DNA of 20,471 nt from Gryganskiella cystojenkinii (lineage: Eukaryota; Mortierellomycota; Mortierellomycetes; Mortierellales; Mortierellaceae): contig JAAAIG010000513.1 in the NCBI GenBank assembly GCA_015852425.1, positions 7,366 through 27,836 on the forward strand, written 5' to 3'. Positions 1-9,657 of this stretch are shown one piece after another. Both the position numbers and the translations under genes were made by a program. The notes under the pieces were generated by a model. It was not told the DNA's origin. It worked only from the letters and a program-made list of their open reading frames with translations, and ran no database searches. Position 1 is the first letter of the stretch. Each line of letters opens with the position of its first letter.

Positions 1-150
1 CCGTTACCCCCCCCCCCCCCCTGTTGCTTCTATCCGTGGAGGTGATGAATAACGTTTAACCTTTCATAACTGATACAATCATCTCTTCTCACTCATCATA
101 TATCACTTTTTAGCCTGACCTTTGAACTCCACCACGGAAAGCGTGTCCTG
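1..150. promoter_or_regulatory. Upstream region of the zinc-finger gene, with a poly-C tract
   Basis: Bases 7-21 are an uninterrupted run of 15 C, followed by an AT-rich, pyrimidine-leaning leader that reaches the ATG at 151. No clear TATA box is visible. The homopolymer may vary between isolates or reflect assembly error. Confidence 0.4.
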
Positions 151-2340
151 ATGTCCGAGACTGTAAAGAACGCTGGACCAGGCATGGTCCCGGAGCCCAT
201 TCTCCTGGATCAGTCCATTGCGAACCTGAGCTCTTCTCGGACTCCAAAGCGGAAACCATCTGACGAGCTCGAAACTGTCTCTGCCAGCATGCCACGCAAC
301 AAGCGCACCACGACCATGTCCCTGGCCAATCTCATCACCGATGTTGCCGCATCTTTACCCTCGTCCCCATCGCCTCAGACCGAGGGTGCTTTCACGCCTG
401 CGACTTCTGCCCTAGAGCCGTCGTCGCCCACGGCCGTTGTGCCCCTTTCACCCAAGTCTTTTGAGCGGGAAAACAATCCAGACTCTATCAAGGACGGCAA
501 CGGGCCAAGGAAAAATAGTCCATCGAACGATGACCATACACCTGCTTCTTGGAGCTACGACAATGGTGAAAAAGGTTCCCGATCGGGTTCTGAAAGAGCC
601 GAGGAGAACAACCAAAACCCGACTCCTATTACGACATCATTTTCTTTGATTGCACCCCTCCCTAAGCATGCCACCAAGAAACGGCAGGAGCCACCAGAGC
701 TGAGTGAGCTTGGAATCGGTCAAAGGGCCTCTGCGAATCTTCATGCTGCCTATGTGAGTAGCCAATTGAAGGAACGATCCAAGACCAACGGAGGCGTTCT
801 ACCGGCCGCTGTCGAACCCAACCCTGCCAAGACCAAGAACGGTGTCGTCAAGGTCAAGCCATCCCATACCTGCCCTGAGCCTGACTGTGAAAAAAGTTTC
901 TCGCGTCTGTTCAACCTGCGGTCACATATGCGAACGCACTCCAAGGCTAGACCATTCGTCTGTCAATCCTGCAACTTTGCGTTTTCAAGACGACATGACC
1001 GTGATCGGCATGCAAAGAAGCACTTGTCCGAGAAACCTTACAAGTGTATCGTCTGCGAGGCCACGTTTGTCCGTCAGGATGCCCTGGTCCGTCACCTTCG
1101 GATGGATGGTGTGCAGAACACTTGCATGGCAGCCATGGAGCAGCGAGCAGTGCAGTTGGGCGAGAACGGAAACGGATATATGCTTGCTGCCACGCAACAG
1201 GCACATGATGAGCAAGAACGAGAGGACCGTCGGGATGCCGATCAAAGGCAGCAGGCTGCCCAAACCGCTCAGACCGCCAGTAGTAGAGCTCCATCTCCAA
1301 CGACCGAGACCGCGCGCGCTGTCCTGAAGAACGAGCCTGCTGAGCCTGTAAGAAAGAGGGAAGTCTTGTCCGAGGCTGAACGCCAAAAGATTATTGAAGG
1401 ACAAAAGGCGCTGGAACAGTTGGCAGCACAGCAGCAGCAGCAGCAGGAAGAAAAACAGCAGCAGCAGCAACACCGCACACCTAGATCGTTGACCCCTCCG
1501 AAGGCAAGCATGGAGTCGGCCGAGAGTACCATCGACACCAAGGCTGGTGCTCATGTCAAGGAAGAGCCATCATCTTCATCCGCACCCGACCGTTTTGTTG
1601 ATCGTTCCAATGACCAAGGATCCAATGATGGCCCTGCAGAGGACTATCCTGGAACGATGGCCTATTCGTCCGGCTCGTCTCAATCCCGCTCATTCTACCC
1701 AAGCCCATCACTATCTCACTCTCGTTCTCACTCGCAGTCCCAGATGTCTCTACATCCCGAGTATGCGCAGCCTCACCAGCAGCATCAAACCCATCAACAT
1801 TACTATCACTACCCGCATCCGCACCAGCAGTCTTTTCAACCGCCTCATCACACATCGTCTCACTCGTACCCTCATTCGCACTCGGATCATGGACCGCATC
1901 AGCACTACCACCATTATCCACCTTCAAGTCACGGGGGCCATTATGACATGGGACCAGGATATCCTTCTCACCCTCATTCTGCAGCGCCGCCACCACACGT
2001 CTATCTGGGTCCAGGATCAGCCCCCAAGCCTTTTCCCCCAGGATCACATCATTATGGAGGACACCCACCCCATTACGGGTACCCGCCCGAACACAGGTAC
2101 TATGATCGATCCCACGATCATCCAGCCCACAGCGCCGTCCACGAGTCCAATGGTGAAGACGGCTACCGGTCTTACGGTTCACGTGAAGGTGGGCGTCACG
2201 AGAAGCATCGTCAACCTGAGGAGGTCCCTGTTGAGCATGGTAAAGCATGGACTGGTGAGGGTGACGAGGAACCTGTGCCGGATAAGGGTATCTATGATGC
2301 TGCTATGGGACTGTTGAACATTCGAGGCGCACAGTGGTGA
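151..2340 (+). CDS. C2H2 zinc-finger transcription factor, Crz1-like finger array
   Basis: Intronless 729-residue protein, ATG at 151 and TGA at 2338. Three adjacent fingers are visible: C241/C246/H259/H263, C271/C274/H282-H287/H291 and a third of C2HC type, C299/C302/H315/C325, with a long spacing before the last cysteine. Two normal fingers followed by this atypical one resemble calcineurin-responsive Crz1-type factors, but I see no convincing PxIxIT docking motif, so calcineurin control is not supported. The N-terminal 230 residues are Ser/Pro/Thr-rich. Two poly-Gln runs (427-432, 436-440) follow the fingers, and residues about 535-665 are very rich in His, Pro, Tyr and Ser. The last 17 residues regain normal composition (GIYDAAMGLLNIR). 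Expected role: nuclear sequence-specific DNA binding. Target genes cannot be told from sequence. Confidence 0.9.
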   Translation: MSETVKNAGPGMVPEPILLDQSIANLSSSRTPKRKPSDELETVSASMPRNKRTTTMSLANLITDVAASLPSSPSPQTEGAFTPATSALEPSSPTAVVPLSPKSFERENNPDSIKDGNGPRKNSPSNDDHTPASWSYDNGEKGSRSGSERAEENNQNPTPITTSFSLIAPLPKHATKKRQEPPELSELGIGQRASANLHAAYVSSQLKERSKTNGGVLPAAVEPNPAKTKNGVVKVKPSHTCPEPDCEKSFSRLFNLRSHMRTHSKARPFVCQSCNFAFSRRHDRDRHAKKHLSEKPYKCIVCEATFVRQDALVRHLRMDGVQNTCMAAMEQRAVQLGENGNGYMLAATQQAHDEQEREDRRDADQRQQAAQTAQTASSRAPSPTTETARAVLKNEPAEPVRKREVLSEAERQKIIEGQKALEQLAAQQQQQQEEKQQQQQHRTPRSLTPPKASMESAESTIDTKAGAHVKEEPSSSSAPDRFVDRSNDQGSNDGPAEDYPGTMAYSSGSSQSRSFYPSPSLSHSRSHSQSQMSLHPEYAQPHQQHQTHQHYYHYPHPHQQSFQPPHHTSSHSYPHSHSDHGPHQHYHHYPPSSHGGHYDMGPGYPSHPHSAAPPPHVYLGPGSAPKPFPPGSHHYGGHPPHYGYPPEHRYYDRSHDHPAHSAVHESNGEDGYRSYGSREGGRHEKHRQPEEVPVEHGKAWTGEGDEEPVPDKGIYDAAMGLLNIRGAQW

Positions 2341-2799
2341 TTTTTTCTATCCTTTTTATTTTCACAAAGGAACAGGCGGAAGACCTGCCTTTGTTTTCTA
2401 TCGTTTTGCATTTTCAGATCTACGGTTTTCATTCCTCTCTTTCCGCCCACTTTTCGCTTTAAGAAACAAAACAAACTCCCTCCTCCTAACCACGCTTTTC
2501 CTACTGCACCTTTCTTTCTTGAAAGGTGATCACAGGAGATAGAGGGCCGGCTTTTTTTATTGTTAACACTTGTATCATAGAATTTTCTTTGCATATTTTC
2601 AATCCAAAAACAATCATTGACAAACAAAATAAAAACTCAATGGTGCTTTCCCAAAGAATGAACGACTCAACCAACCATCCAGCGTAGAGACTTATTAAAG
2701 AAGGACGGGTTTTAATATGTTACAATCAAAGCCTGATAGAGCTTGAGTTTATTTGTCCCTCTATTTTTTTTTGGTTCACTTTTGTTATTTTTTTTTGGG
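2341..2799. other. Convergent 3' intergenic region
   Basis: This stretch lies between the stop codons of the zinc-finger gene (+) and the SRP receptor beta gene (-). It is AT-rich, with T runs near 2763 and 2790 and an AATAAA-like sequence near 2626 that could serve the plus-strand gene. I see no conserved coding potential; the short minus-strand open frame at 2292-2627 has ordinary 3'UTR composition. Confidence 0.6.
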
Positions 2800-4017
2800 T
2801 TAACAACAGACCGCTGCCATCCAGTCCTTGATCGCTTCCATGTCCTTGTTCTCGGCAGAGCATTCGATAAACTCTACATCGTTCTCGAGATCCTGGAAGG
2901 TAAAATCCTGACCCTCAAAGCCCAAGAACACGTTCTCATCAGTGCCATCGGCATCCTGAGTGTCCAGGGCCGCCGTCCTTGTCTGACGCAACTTGTTACT
3001 ATGAAGGCATGAAAATCAAAGGAGTTATTATAAAAACGATTACAAATATTCATCGATGAGGCACTAACAGATGTCGACTTACATCTCTGCCTCCAATAAT
3101 GATTGGACCCGCTCTTTCTTGAAAGCGGTGAGGAGATCAGATTTGTTGCAGGCGATCAAAATGGGTAGTTTTTCATTCTGAGTAAACTTGTTGGCGAGAA
3201 TGTCGTAGAGATACCTAATTTTGAGGATTATCATCAAGTGAAAGAGTGGAGACTGATCAGCAGAGTGTGGTGGTGGTGATACTGATAATAGTCTTTCAAC
3301 AGCTAATGTCTTTCTGACATACTCTGCCAAAAGTCGGGTCTGACGAGCAACAGTCGCACTGTCAACAACAAAAACGATAGCGCGGGCGATGGGCATAAAC
3401 TCTGTGAACTTGAAACGAAGACGCTCATGTCCAGGGATGTCGACCATATGCACTGGTGCCTAATTAATTGCGCGACAGCAAAGAAGCCATTTTGATCAGC
3501 AATATTGATCAGAAAGAACACGAGATCCTTCGAGTGCAAAGCGTCTGCTGCGATCCAGTGTTCTCGAGTCGCAAATTCCGTACCTTTCCAGGGATCAACT
3601 CGACATCGGCCTCGTTCTCCTTGATGGATGTTACTGTCTCGACGGACTTGTTATAATTGATCTAAATGGTCATGAACAAAGAAGGGGGAACTGATGAGCT
3701 CAAAAAAGAGTCCCAAAAAACAAGTCTTAAAAAACCTGTTCAATCCATGGGAATTGAGGAGCATTACCAAGTAGTGAATGGTGGTCTTTCCTGCAAAGGG
3801 CAATCCAGTGATGAGTACAGTGTTCTTGGAGCCCTTCTTTGATCCGAGTAGTGTCTTTGCTATAAACGATGAATTGCTCAAGTCATTAGTTTTTCTTGTT
3901 AAAAAAAAAAGAAAAAAGAAAAAATAAAAAGAAGAGAGATTTAACCAAATTTTTACCAAAAAGACCGAGGAGGACCAGAGCGAGTGCAATTAGGACCGCG
4001 TAGATGGCAGTGTGCAT
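2800..4017 (-). CDS. SRP102: Signal recognition particle receptor subunit beta (SRPRB/Srp102)
   Basis: Small Ras-like GTPase that anchors the SRP receptor alpha subunit in the ER membrane during cotranslational targeting. Exons on the minus strand: 4017-3957, 3859-3768, 3661-3584, 3459-3323, 3214-3083 and 2998-2800. They join in frame to 232 residues, all with GT-AG introns of 84-124 bp (donors include GTATGT and GTAAGT). A single N-terminal membrane helix spans residues about 3-20. GTPase motifs are G1 GLPFAGKT (39-46), G3 DIPGHER (84-90), G4 NKSD (146-149) and G5 ECSA (212-215). Length and domain order match the family. The ATG at 4017 is the first ATG in its frame; the frame is open further upstream but only with non-ATG codons. 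It is divergent from the CLPTM1 gene with 290 bp between starts. Confidence 0.93.
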
Positions 4018-4307
4018 GGTATGAAATGTAAATGTGGAGAGATGAAAGAAAAGGAAAGATGAAGAAGAATAAAGAAGGAAAAAAGAAAAGACGAATGCGG
4101 CTCTGAGAAGTGCGACTACTTGTGTGTTGGTTGGTTGGTGCAAGAACAAGCCAGGAACAGACACTCGCTGTGATACGATTCGTTCGATTCTCTCTTTGAC
4201 ACAGTCACACAGATCACCCTTTCTTGGACTTTTTTTCTTTCATTTCTCTCATTATTGTTCTTCCTTTCCCTCCTCGACCTGCAATCATTCATCTACCCGA
4301 GACACAA
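4018..4307. promoter_or_regulatory. Shared divergent promoter, SRP receptor beta / CLPTM1
   Basis: 290 bp separate the two opposite start codons. The half next to the minus-strand gene is purine-rich on the plus strand (4030-4100) and the half next to the plus-strand gene is pyrimidine-rich (4190-4280), so each gene has a pyrimidine-rich sense-strand leader. No consensus TATA box is obvious. Confidence 0.55.
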
Positions 4308-6984
4308 ATGAGTCAACCGGAACGCCGTCGTCGCCAAGGACAAGATGACAACGGGACTGCCGCCGCTGCCTCTTCCACGGCTGCTGCAGGTTCAGCCCCT
4401 CGTCGTCAGCAAGGACAACAACAACAGCAACCACAGCAGCAACAACAACCACAACAGAGCTTTAGTCAAACGGTCATGCAAATCTTGACCCGCGCTATGA
4501 TGGCCTATGCTATCATGACTTTCTTCAACGGAGGTGTGTCCTCTTCGTTTCATATTCTCTCTTAATTTGCGTCAGGTAGAAAAGAAAAGAACGAAGTTGT
4601 CTAACGACAATTATTCTCTATCGACTCTGGAACTAGGCTTCAGCGGAAAGAACAATGCGCCCAGTCCAGATTCAATCATCAAGCCTCAGGCCGGCCCTGA
4701 CGGTTCAGTTATCCCCCCTGTAGCTGATCCCCAGAAGGTGTTTCCCTTCTGGCAACCCAAAACCAAAGCTGTAATTTTTTTTTCTTTTTTCGAGAAGCTC
4801 TTTATTGTCAACTATGGATCCTGGCTCTGACCCTCTCTCGCTCTCCCTATGAATTCTTCAAACAGGATCTGCTCGTGTATCTTTCGGAGGACTATGAGTT
4901 CAAGAACTTTGAGGACAAGAACAGTCTCGTCTGGCATGCCGACAATATCGAGTTGGGTGACTGGAACGATGAACGAGTCGTGGATCTGTCGATTGTGCCT
5001 TCCAAGGCAAGTATTTATTAGAGTTCACGATGCTGTTGTGCGACAGTTCGATTGGTTCCCTTTCTTTTTTTTTTTTTCGTCCAAAAGGTCGATAAGCGGA
5101 TCTCATTTTCTTCTTTTTCTGTTATTAACCCACACCTGCGCTCATGACGCGTACGCATCACGCTCTCTCTTCTTTTTCTTTCCTTCGAATTTTCTCGATC
5201 AACCTTTTGATTCCCCCACACAAATAGCATGTCCAGCATAACGGAACCCTTTATGCTCATATCTACTTTGCAAGACACCCTGTGAACATTAACCCTACCA
5301 ACGAAGGGTTCAGTCTCGATGATCGTGTCTACCAGCGAAAGGGTAAGATTCAGCACGTGTGAGATCAATACCAAGAACTCAAGAACAAAGAATTTCTTTA
5401 GTTTGTTGTTGATGGATATTAACATTTGAAAATATCTCAATGCTATAACCATAGTGTTGACGCGTTACTACCCCAAGAGAAAGGAAATCAAGGTCAAGAA
5501 GCTTGTTGGCGGCAAACATGAGGAACCTGAGATCGAGAAACCTGTCGAGGAGGAGGTGAAAACCCCCTCGACCTCTATTGTTTCGTACTGGCACCAAAAC
5601 TTGACCATCGCTGTTCTCTCGGACCGTACCGAGATTCCTTATGGAGCTGTCCCTCCAGAGATGAAGGGCAGTAAGTAGTTCATCTTGTTTTTCTAGCTGT
5701 GGTTTGCCCTCGTTGCTTTTAACATGGACATTGTACGTACTCACATGAACTCTTTTTTTCTTTCAATGCAACAGTGTACCAACTGGAAAGCACTGGTCTT
5801 CGCGATGAACGTGGTAACGGATTTGTTCTTCCTACAGTCTACATAAACGACTTCTGGCTCTTGAAGGAACAGATGTTTCAGATCAATGACACGGTCAAGG
5901 AACTGCCCTTGCGCATCAACTTTTACCCTATCAGCCATATGAAGCTTCAGATGTACGCGGCCGCTGACGTTGGTTTGAAGAAGCAGTCGGGCATGATGGG
6001 CAGTACTGGATCCGAATTGGATGAGGTCAAGCGCATGTTGATCGAGACCAACCCTTTCCTGTTGGCCTTGACAGTGATCGTCAGCTGCTTGCACAGTGCC
6101 TTTGAGATGCTCGCATTCAAGAACGGTAAGACTCGATAACAAATCATCCATTTTCTGTAAATCGAGTCGTTCGAGTTGCTATTTGTTTCTAACATGGGTC
6201 TTCCCTGTCTCGTTCTCTTTTGGGTCCGTTAGATATCGCTTTCTGGAAGGACAAGAAGGGAACCGCCGGTCTCTCAGTCCGTTCCATCTTCTTGGATATT
6301 GCTCAGCAGATCATCGTCTTTGCCTATCTAATGGACAACAACCAAGAGACATCTTACATGATTCTGATCGGCCAGGGTATGGGTCTCGCGATTGAGCTCT
6401 GGAAGGTCAAGAAGGCGCTCAAGGTCGATATCGTCCCCGCCACGACTGGATTCCTCCCTTATAAACTTCACTTCAACACCTCTGAGCCCCTCACGGATCT
6501 CGAGTCCAAGACCAAGGAATACGACGAACAGGCTTTCAAGTATCTCTCTTGGGCTGCATTCCCTCTCTTGGGATGTTATGCGATCTACTCGATGGTCTAT
6601 CAGGAGCACAAGTCCTGGTACTCGTTCATCGTCTCGACTCTGGTAGGGTTCGTGTACACTTTTGGATTCATCAAGATGACGCCTCAGTTGTTTATCAACT
6701 ACAAGCTCAAGTCGGTCGCGCATATGCCGTTCAGGACGATGATGTACAAGTCGCTGAATACATTTATCGACGACTTGTTCTCGTTCATTATCAAGATGCC
6801 CATGCTCCACCGCCTGGCCTGTCTCCGTGATGATGTCGTTTTCTTTGTCTACCTTTACCAGAGATGGATTTACCGTACGGATCATTCACGCGCGAACGAG
6901 TTTGGTCAGGTTGGAGAGGATGAACCTGAAGAGACCAAGGCTGTGACGGAAGGCGAGAAGGTCGAGTCCAAGAAGGACAAGTAG
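4308..6984 (+). CDS. CLPTM1: CLPTM1-family ER multi-pass membrane protein
   Basis: Seven exons: 4308-4533, 4637-4770, 4866-5006, 5228-5342, 5455-5670, 5775-6125 and 6233-6984, giving 644 residues, the usual family size. Hallmarks are INFYPISHMK in the lumenal domain and a C-terminal membrane region with helices at about 372-391, 413-428, 436-450, 498-514 and 523-540, including LHSAFEMLAFKNDIAFW across the exon 6/7 junction. An N-terminal hydrophobic segment lies at about 54-73 after a Gln-rich stretch (34-50). There is an NGT glycosylation sequon at 172. The C-terminal tail is charged. Known relatives act in the ER: human CLPTM1 retains GABA-A receptor subunits and CLPTM1L is linked to lipid scrambling for GPI synthesis. 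The fungal role is not settled, and an ER trafficking or lipid role is inference. Intron 3 has a GC donor. Confidence 0.93.
5007..5227 (+). other. GC-AG intron 3 of the CLPTM1 gene
   Basis: The exon 3 end reads AAG followed by GCAAGT, the consensus for rare GC donors, and the intron closes at AAATAG before 5228. It is phase 0 and 221 bp, about twice its neighbours, with T-rich stretches. The nearby GT at 5011 was tested; with the 5227 acceptor or the next downstream AG it gives immediate stop codons. Confidence 0.75.
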
Positions 6985-7058
6985 ATTTATGTTTTCATTG
7001 TAAATGAAGGTTTCGCGAAATATATTTGTACCATTTATTATTGCTTTTTTCTTTAATC
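6985..7058. other. Short convergent 3' region
   Basis: Only 74 bp separate the CLPTM1 stop (6982-6984) from the oxygenase stop (7059-7061, minus strand). The AT-rich sequence must hold both 3' ends, so the two transcripts probably overlap. Confidence 0.6.
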
Positions 7059-8297
7059 TTAGTATGCGCCTCCCTTGCGGTAAACTTGGGTCCACTTGCT
7101 GACAATGTAATCTCCAAAGTTGATATCGCCATTGAGAAGCTTTGTCGCAACGGACCGAGCATCATCCTGTTCGATCTTTTTAGCATTATCAAGATCTTCT
7201 TGTGAGCGCTGATCTCGTAGAAGAGAGTAGTTACCAGAGGCTGCTTGACCCTTGAGTTCGTTCTCCTTGACGAGCAAAGGGATCTTGGCCTTGTAATCAG
7301 GGTAGTAGAAACAGCACATGGAGTAACGCTCCTCCTGTCCGTTACTAACGACTCTGTGAAGAGGACTGATAAGCTTGCCGCCTGTAAGGAGAGAGAGATA
7401 GTCGCCTCCATTGACAACCAGAGTATTTTCGAGAGACGGAACGTCGTGCCAGGCGTTCTCGTGGAAGAGTTGCAAACCGACAGTCTTGGAGGGCGAGAGG
7501 ATCAGTGTCAGGAAACCCCAGTCCGTGTGGGCACTAATGATTATCAAATCAATCTTTCTTAGCAAACCCCATTCTATCATCATGATCTCATGCGATGTTG
7601 TAGCAGTGGCGATCAAATACAAAAAAACACAATGATACCTGGATCCGATCGTAGCAGAATGTCCTTGATCAGCATAAGGCAGGTAATGGAACAATCTCAT
7701 GAACGAAATTGTCTCGCTTGTCGAGCAGTACTTTGCCAGCTCGTTCTCGGGCAAGGCCAATGCCAAACTGACACCGGACAACAAGCCCTTGGCGACCTCG
7801 CACACGGCCAGGTAGAACTGCTCCAGGGTCTTCTTAAACGCATCCTTTTGCTGACCTTGATCTAGTTGATTCAGAGTCTCCTGAGAGGGCCAGGAGTTAG
7901 GACCCTGAAGACCGTTCAGGTCCTGGTTGGCCTGCTTCAAGGTCAAGACAGCGGGGTCCCACTCGTAACCATAAGAGAAGCCTTCCTTGAGCTCTTTGGT
8001 CGCGGAACCAGACTCTCCGCCGATGGGAACATAACCCCGAGTGAATCCTCCGGGTTGGATCTTTGGGATGGAGGCCTTTTGGGCGGGATCAAGGGCAAAG
8101 AGTCTCTGAGTGGCGTCTAGGATACTGGCAGTGGACGAAGAGGAGAAGAGCGGGTGCGTTGGTGAGGTGATATAAAAGACGCCAAAGGTCGTGAATGCGT
8201 CCAGGAGCGAGACGGCGACATGCTGCTTGTCCTGGAGAGAAGAGGACGGGTTGAGTAAAGGGGTGATGTCGATCTTTGGGATGCTGAGGTCGGTCAT
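7059..8297 (-). CDS. 2-oxoglutarate/Fe(II)-dependent oxygenase, isopenicillin-N-synthase-like
   Basis: Two exons on the minus strand, 8297-7639 and 7533-7059, give 377 residues. The N-terminal DIOX_N-type region begins IPKIDITPLL. The jelly-roll core carries the iron ligands H222 and D224 (AHTDWGF) and H279 (PLHRV), with the 2-oxoglutarate-binding RYS motif at 289-291, so the enzyme should be active. The family performs oxidative reactions on small molecules in the cytosol; the substrate is unknown and there is no biosynthetic cluster nearby. The start at 8297 is the first ATG; the frame stays open to 8342 only through a GTG. The single intron (105 bp) is a multiple of three without stop codons, so retention would insert 35 residues just before the first histidine. 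The 3' end is convergent with CLPTM1. Confidence 0.9.
   Translation of the reverse strand: MTDLSIPKIDITPLLNPSSSLQDKQHVAVSLLDAFTTFGVFYITSPTHPLFSSSSTASILDATQRLFALDPAQKASIPKIQPGGFTRGYVPIGGESGSATKELKEGFSYGYEWDPAVLTLKQANQDLNGLQGPNSWPSQETLNQLDQGQQKDAFKKTLEQFYLAVCEVAKGLLSGVSLALALPENELAKYCSTSETISFMRLFHYLPYADQGHSATIGSRYHCVFLYLIATATTSHEIMMIEWGLLRKIDLIIISAHTDWGFLTLILSPSKTVGLQLFHENAWHDVPSLENTLVVNGGDYLSLLTGGKLISPLHRVVSNGQEERYSMCCFYYPDYKAKIPLLVKENELKGQAASGNYSLLRDQRSQEDLDNAKKIEQDDARSVATKLLNGDINFGDYIVSKWTQVYRKGGAY
7534..7638 (-). other. Stop-free 105-bp intron in the oxygenase gene
   Basis: The donor is GTATCA after GGATCCAG and the acceptor is CATTAG before TGCCCACACGG. Removal restores the family-like ATIGSSAHTDWGF core. 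The intron keeps the reading frame, so a retained form would also be translatable. Confidence 0.8.
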
Positions 8298-8446
8298 TGC
8301 TTTCTGTGGTTGTTGTTGCGGTAATGAAGGAAATGAGGACACGCGCTCATTTCGGAGAAAAAAAGAAAAAAAAAAGAAAATCTCCGGGTAAGCGTGGGAG
8401 TTTCAATGGTGACACCACCAAAACACGTATGATTCATCCTCCGTTT
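8298..8446 (-). promoter_or_regulatory. Promoter of the oxygenase gene / 3' end of the AlkB gene
   Basis: 149 bp separate the AlkB-type stop codon from the downstream oxygenase ATG, both on the minus strand. The A-run near 8357-8375 reads as a T-rich leader on the sense strand of the oxygenase gene. The segment must hold both a 3' processing site and a promoter. Confidence 0.5.
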
Positions 8447-9385
8447 TTATTTTCTTGTTGTTTCTGTAGTGCAGGTGATGGGGCTACTGCGACTGCAACA
8501 GCTGCCACTTGGACTCGGGGTATCGGTATCTGTTTCGGTTTTGCTGTCATTCAAGACGCACGAGGTATCTGGAGCCAGTCTCCGCATGGATCTGTACGTG
8601 ATGCTGACTCGCCTGGATCGGAGAATCTCTTGATCCCCGTGGTACTCGACAGAATCCTTCGATATGCTGTGCTTGTATTCATATCGACTCGGACCATTCA
8701 TCACCACAAGAGACCGTCGAGCTATCACATTGAAATAAGAAACGATAATGGACATTGAGGTGCTTGAAAAAAACAGTATGCTTTCGGCTTACTCGCTCTT
8801 CTTCACATGTAGACCATCGGTACATCATATAGCATCCTTACGTAAAAGTATCCGGTAGACAAGTTCGTTATCCTTGACATGCTGAAAGGTCATGATACAA
8901 TCGGAGAGCAACGACAATGCAGTGATGGTCGGACCAAATAGCTTTGGAGCATCTACATGGGGCATGATCCCTTGGCCAGCCTCGTACTCGTTCACAATCA
9001 CGGTCTCGGGCCTCTCCGTGTAGATCCCGCGCTCCAGTAAGCGCGCAGTCAAAAAGTCAAAGAGCGGTGGAAGAGGTTCAGTTTCTCCTACCCATTGACT
9101 GAAGAAGGTGAGAGAAAAAAAAAAAGAGTCGGCATTAGGGTAAGAGGAAGTTATCCTGTTTGTCCATCAAGAAAAACAAAACAAGGATCTTGTGCTAGTG
9201 CTGTACCGTAGTCGATAGCTGAAGGTGCTTCCATAGTGCTGGTGTCTGCGTTTCATCTCTGGGTTGGGTTCAATCCCCCGCCCGGCCCAGTGTTGCTGAT
9301 CGAGAGCATGAATGAGCTGTTGTTCCTCGGTCTCGGAGACGAATTCAGCAAGGACGGTCAGTCCAGTCGGTGCGTCCGTGTCCAT
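8447..9385 (-). CDS. AlkB-type 2OG-Fe(II) dioxygenase, ALKBH8-like catalytic domain
   Basis: Three exons on the minus strand, 9385-9207, 9098-8842 and 8721-8447, give 236 residues. The AlkB fold is shown by NEY (96-98), GQGIMPHVD with iron ligands H107 and D109, LLPRRSLVVM around the exon 2/3 junction, H163 as third iron ligand, and RRVSITYR with R183 and R189 for 2-oxoglutarate. The preceding HYG...F.Y element (50-56) and overall pattern are closest to ALKBH8-type domains, which hydroxylate wobble uridines in tRNA. There is no RRM and no methyltransferase domain here, so the protein is a stand-alone oxygenase, and other AlkB subfamilies remain possible. The C-terminal tail (190-236) is Ser/Thr/Cys-rich and probably disordered. 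It is divergent from TRM10. Confidence 0.88.
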
Positions 9386-9657
9386 GAGTGCATGACCTTT
9401 GCTTGGGGCTGTCGAAGTGATTCAGAAAGGAAAACAAAGTATGTTTTTTCTTCCAATGGAGAAAAAAAAAAAAAAACGAAATGGCTCGTGTGCGGGTGAG
9501 TGGCTTGTCCCCGTGCGATCCTTCGTCTTATTTTCAACCTTTGAAAGCTGATCACATTTCCTTTTTCTCATTCCATCAATTCGACACACGCGCAACCATC
9601 CGACTCCAGATTACAGTACCCATTCGCAGGAACTCGGCACTTTGTTCGTCTAAAAGC
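9386..9657. promoter_or_regulatory. Shared divergent promoter, AlkB-type oxygenase / TRM10
   Basis: 272 bp lie between the opposite start codons. A 14-base A run ends near 9476 and reads as a T tract on the AlkB sense strand. An in-frame upstream ATG for the TRM10 frame lies at 9481. No TATA consensus is evident. Confidence 0.5.

Noticed and set aside
985..1554. 189-codon minus-strand open frame with Leu/Cys runs
   Set aside because: The runs are the complement of CAG repeats in the zinc-finger gene; no recognisable domain.
1547..2317. 256-codon plus-strand and 230-codon minus-strand open frames inside the zinc-finger gene
   Set aside because: They are shadows of the His/Pro/Ser-rich repetitive coding region; the translations show no domain and composition simply follows the repeats.
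6328..6885. 185-codon minus-strand open frame antisense to CLPTM1
   Set aside because: It mirrors the codon bias of the real CLPTM1 exon 7 and has no family features.
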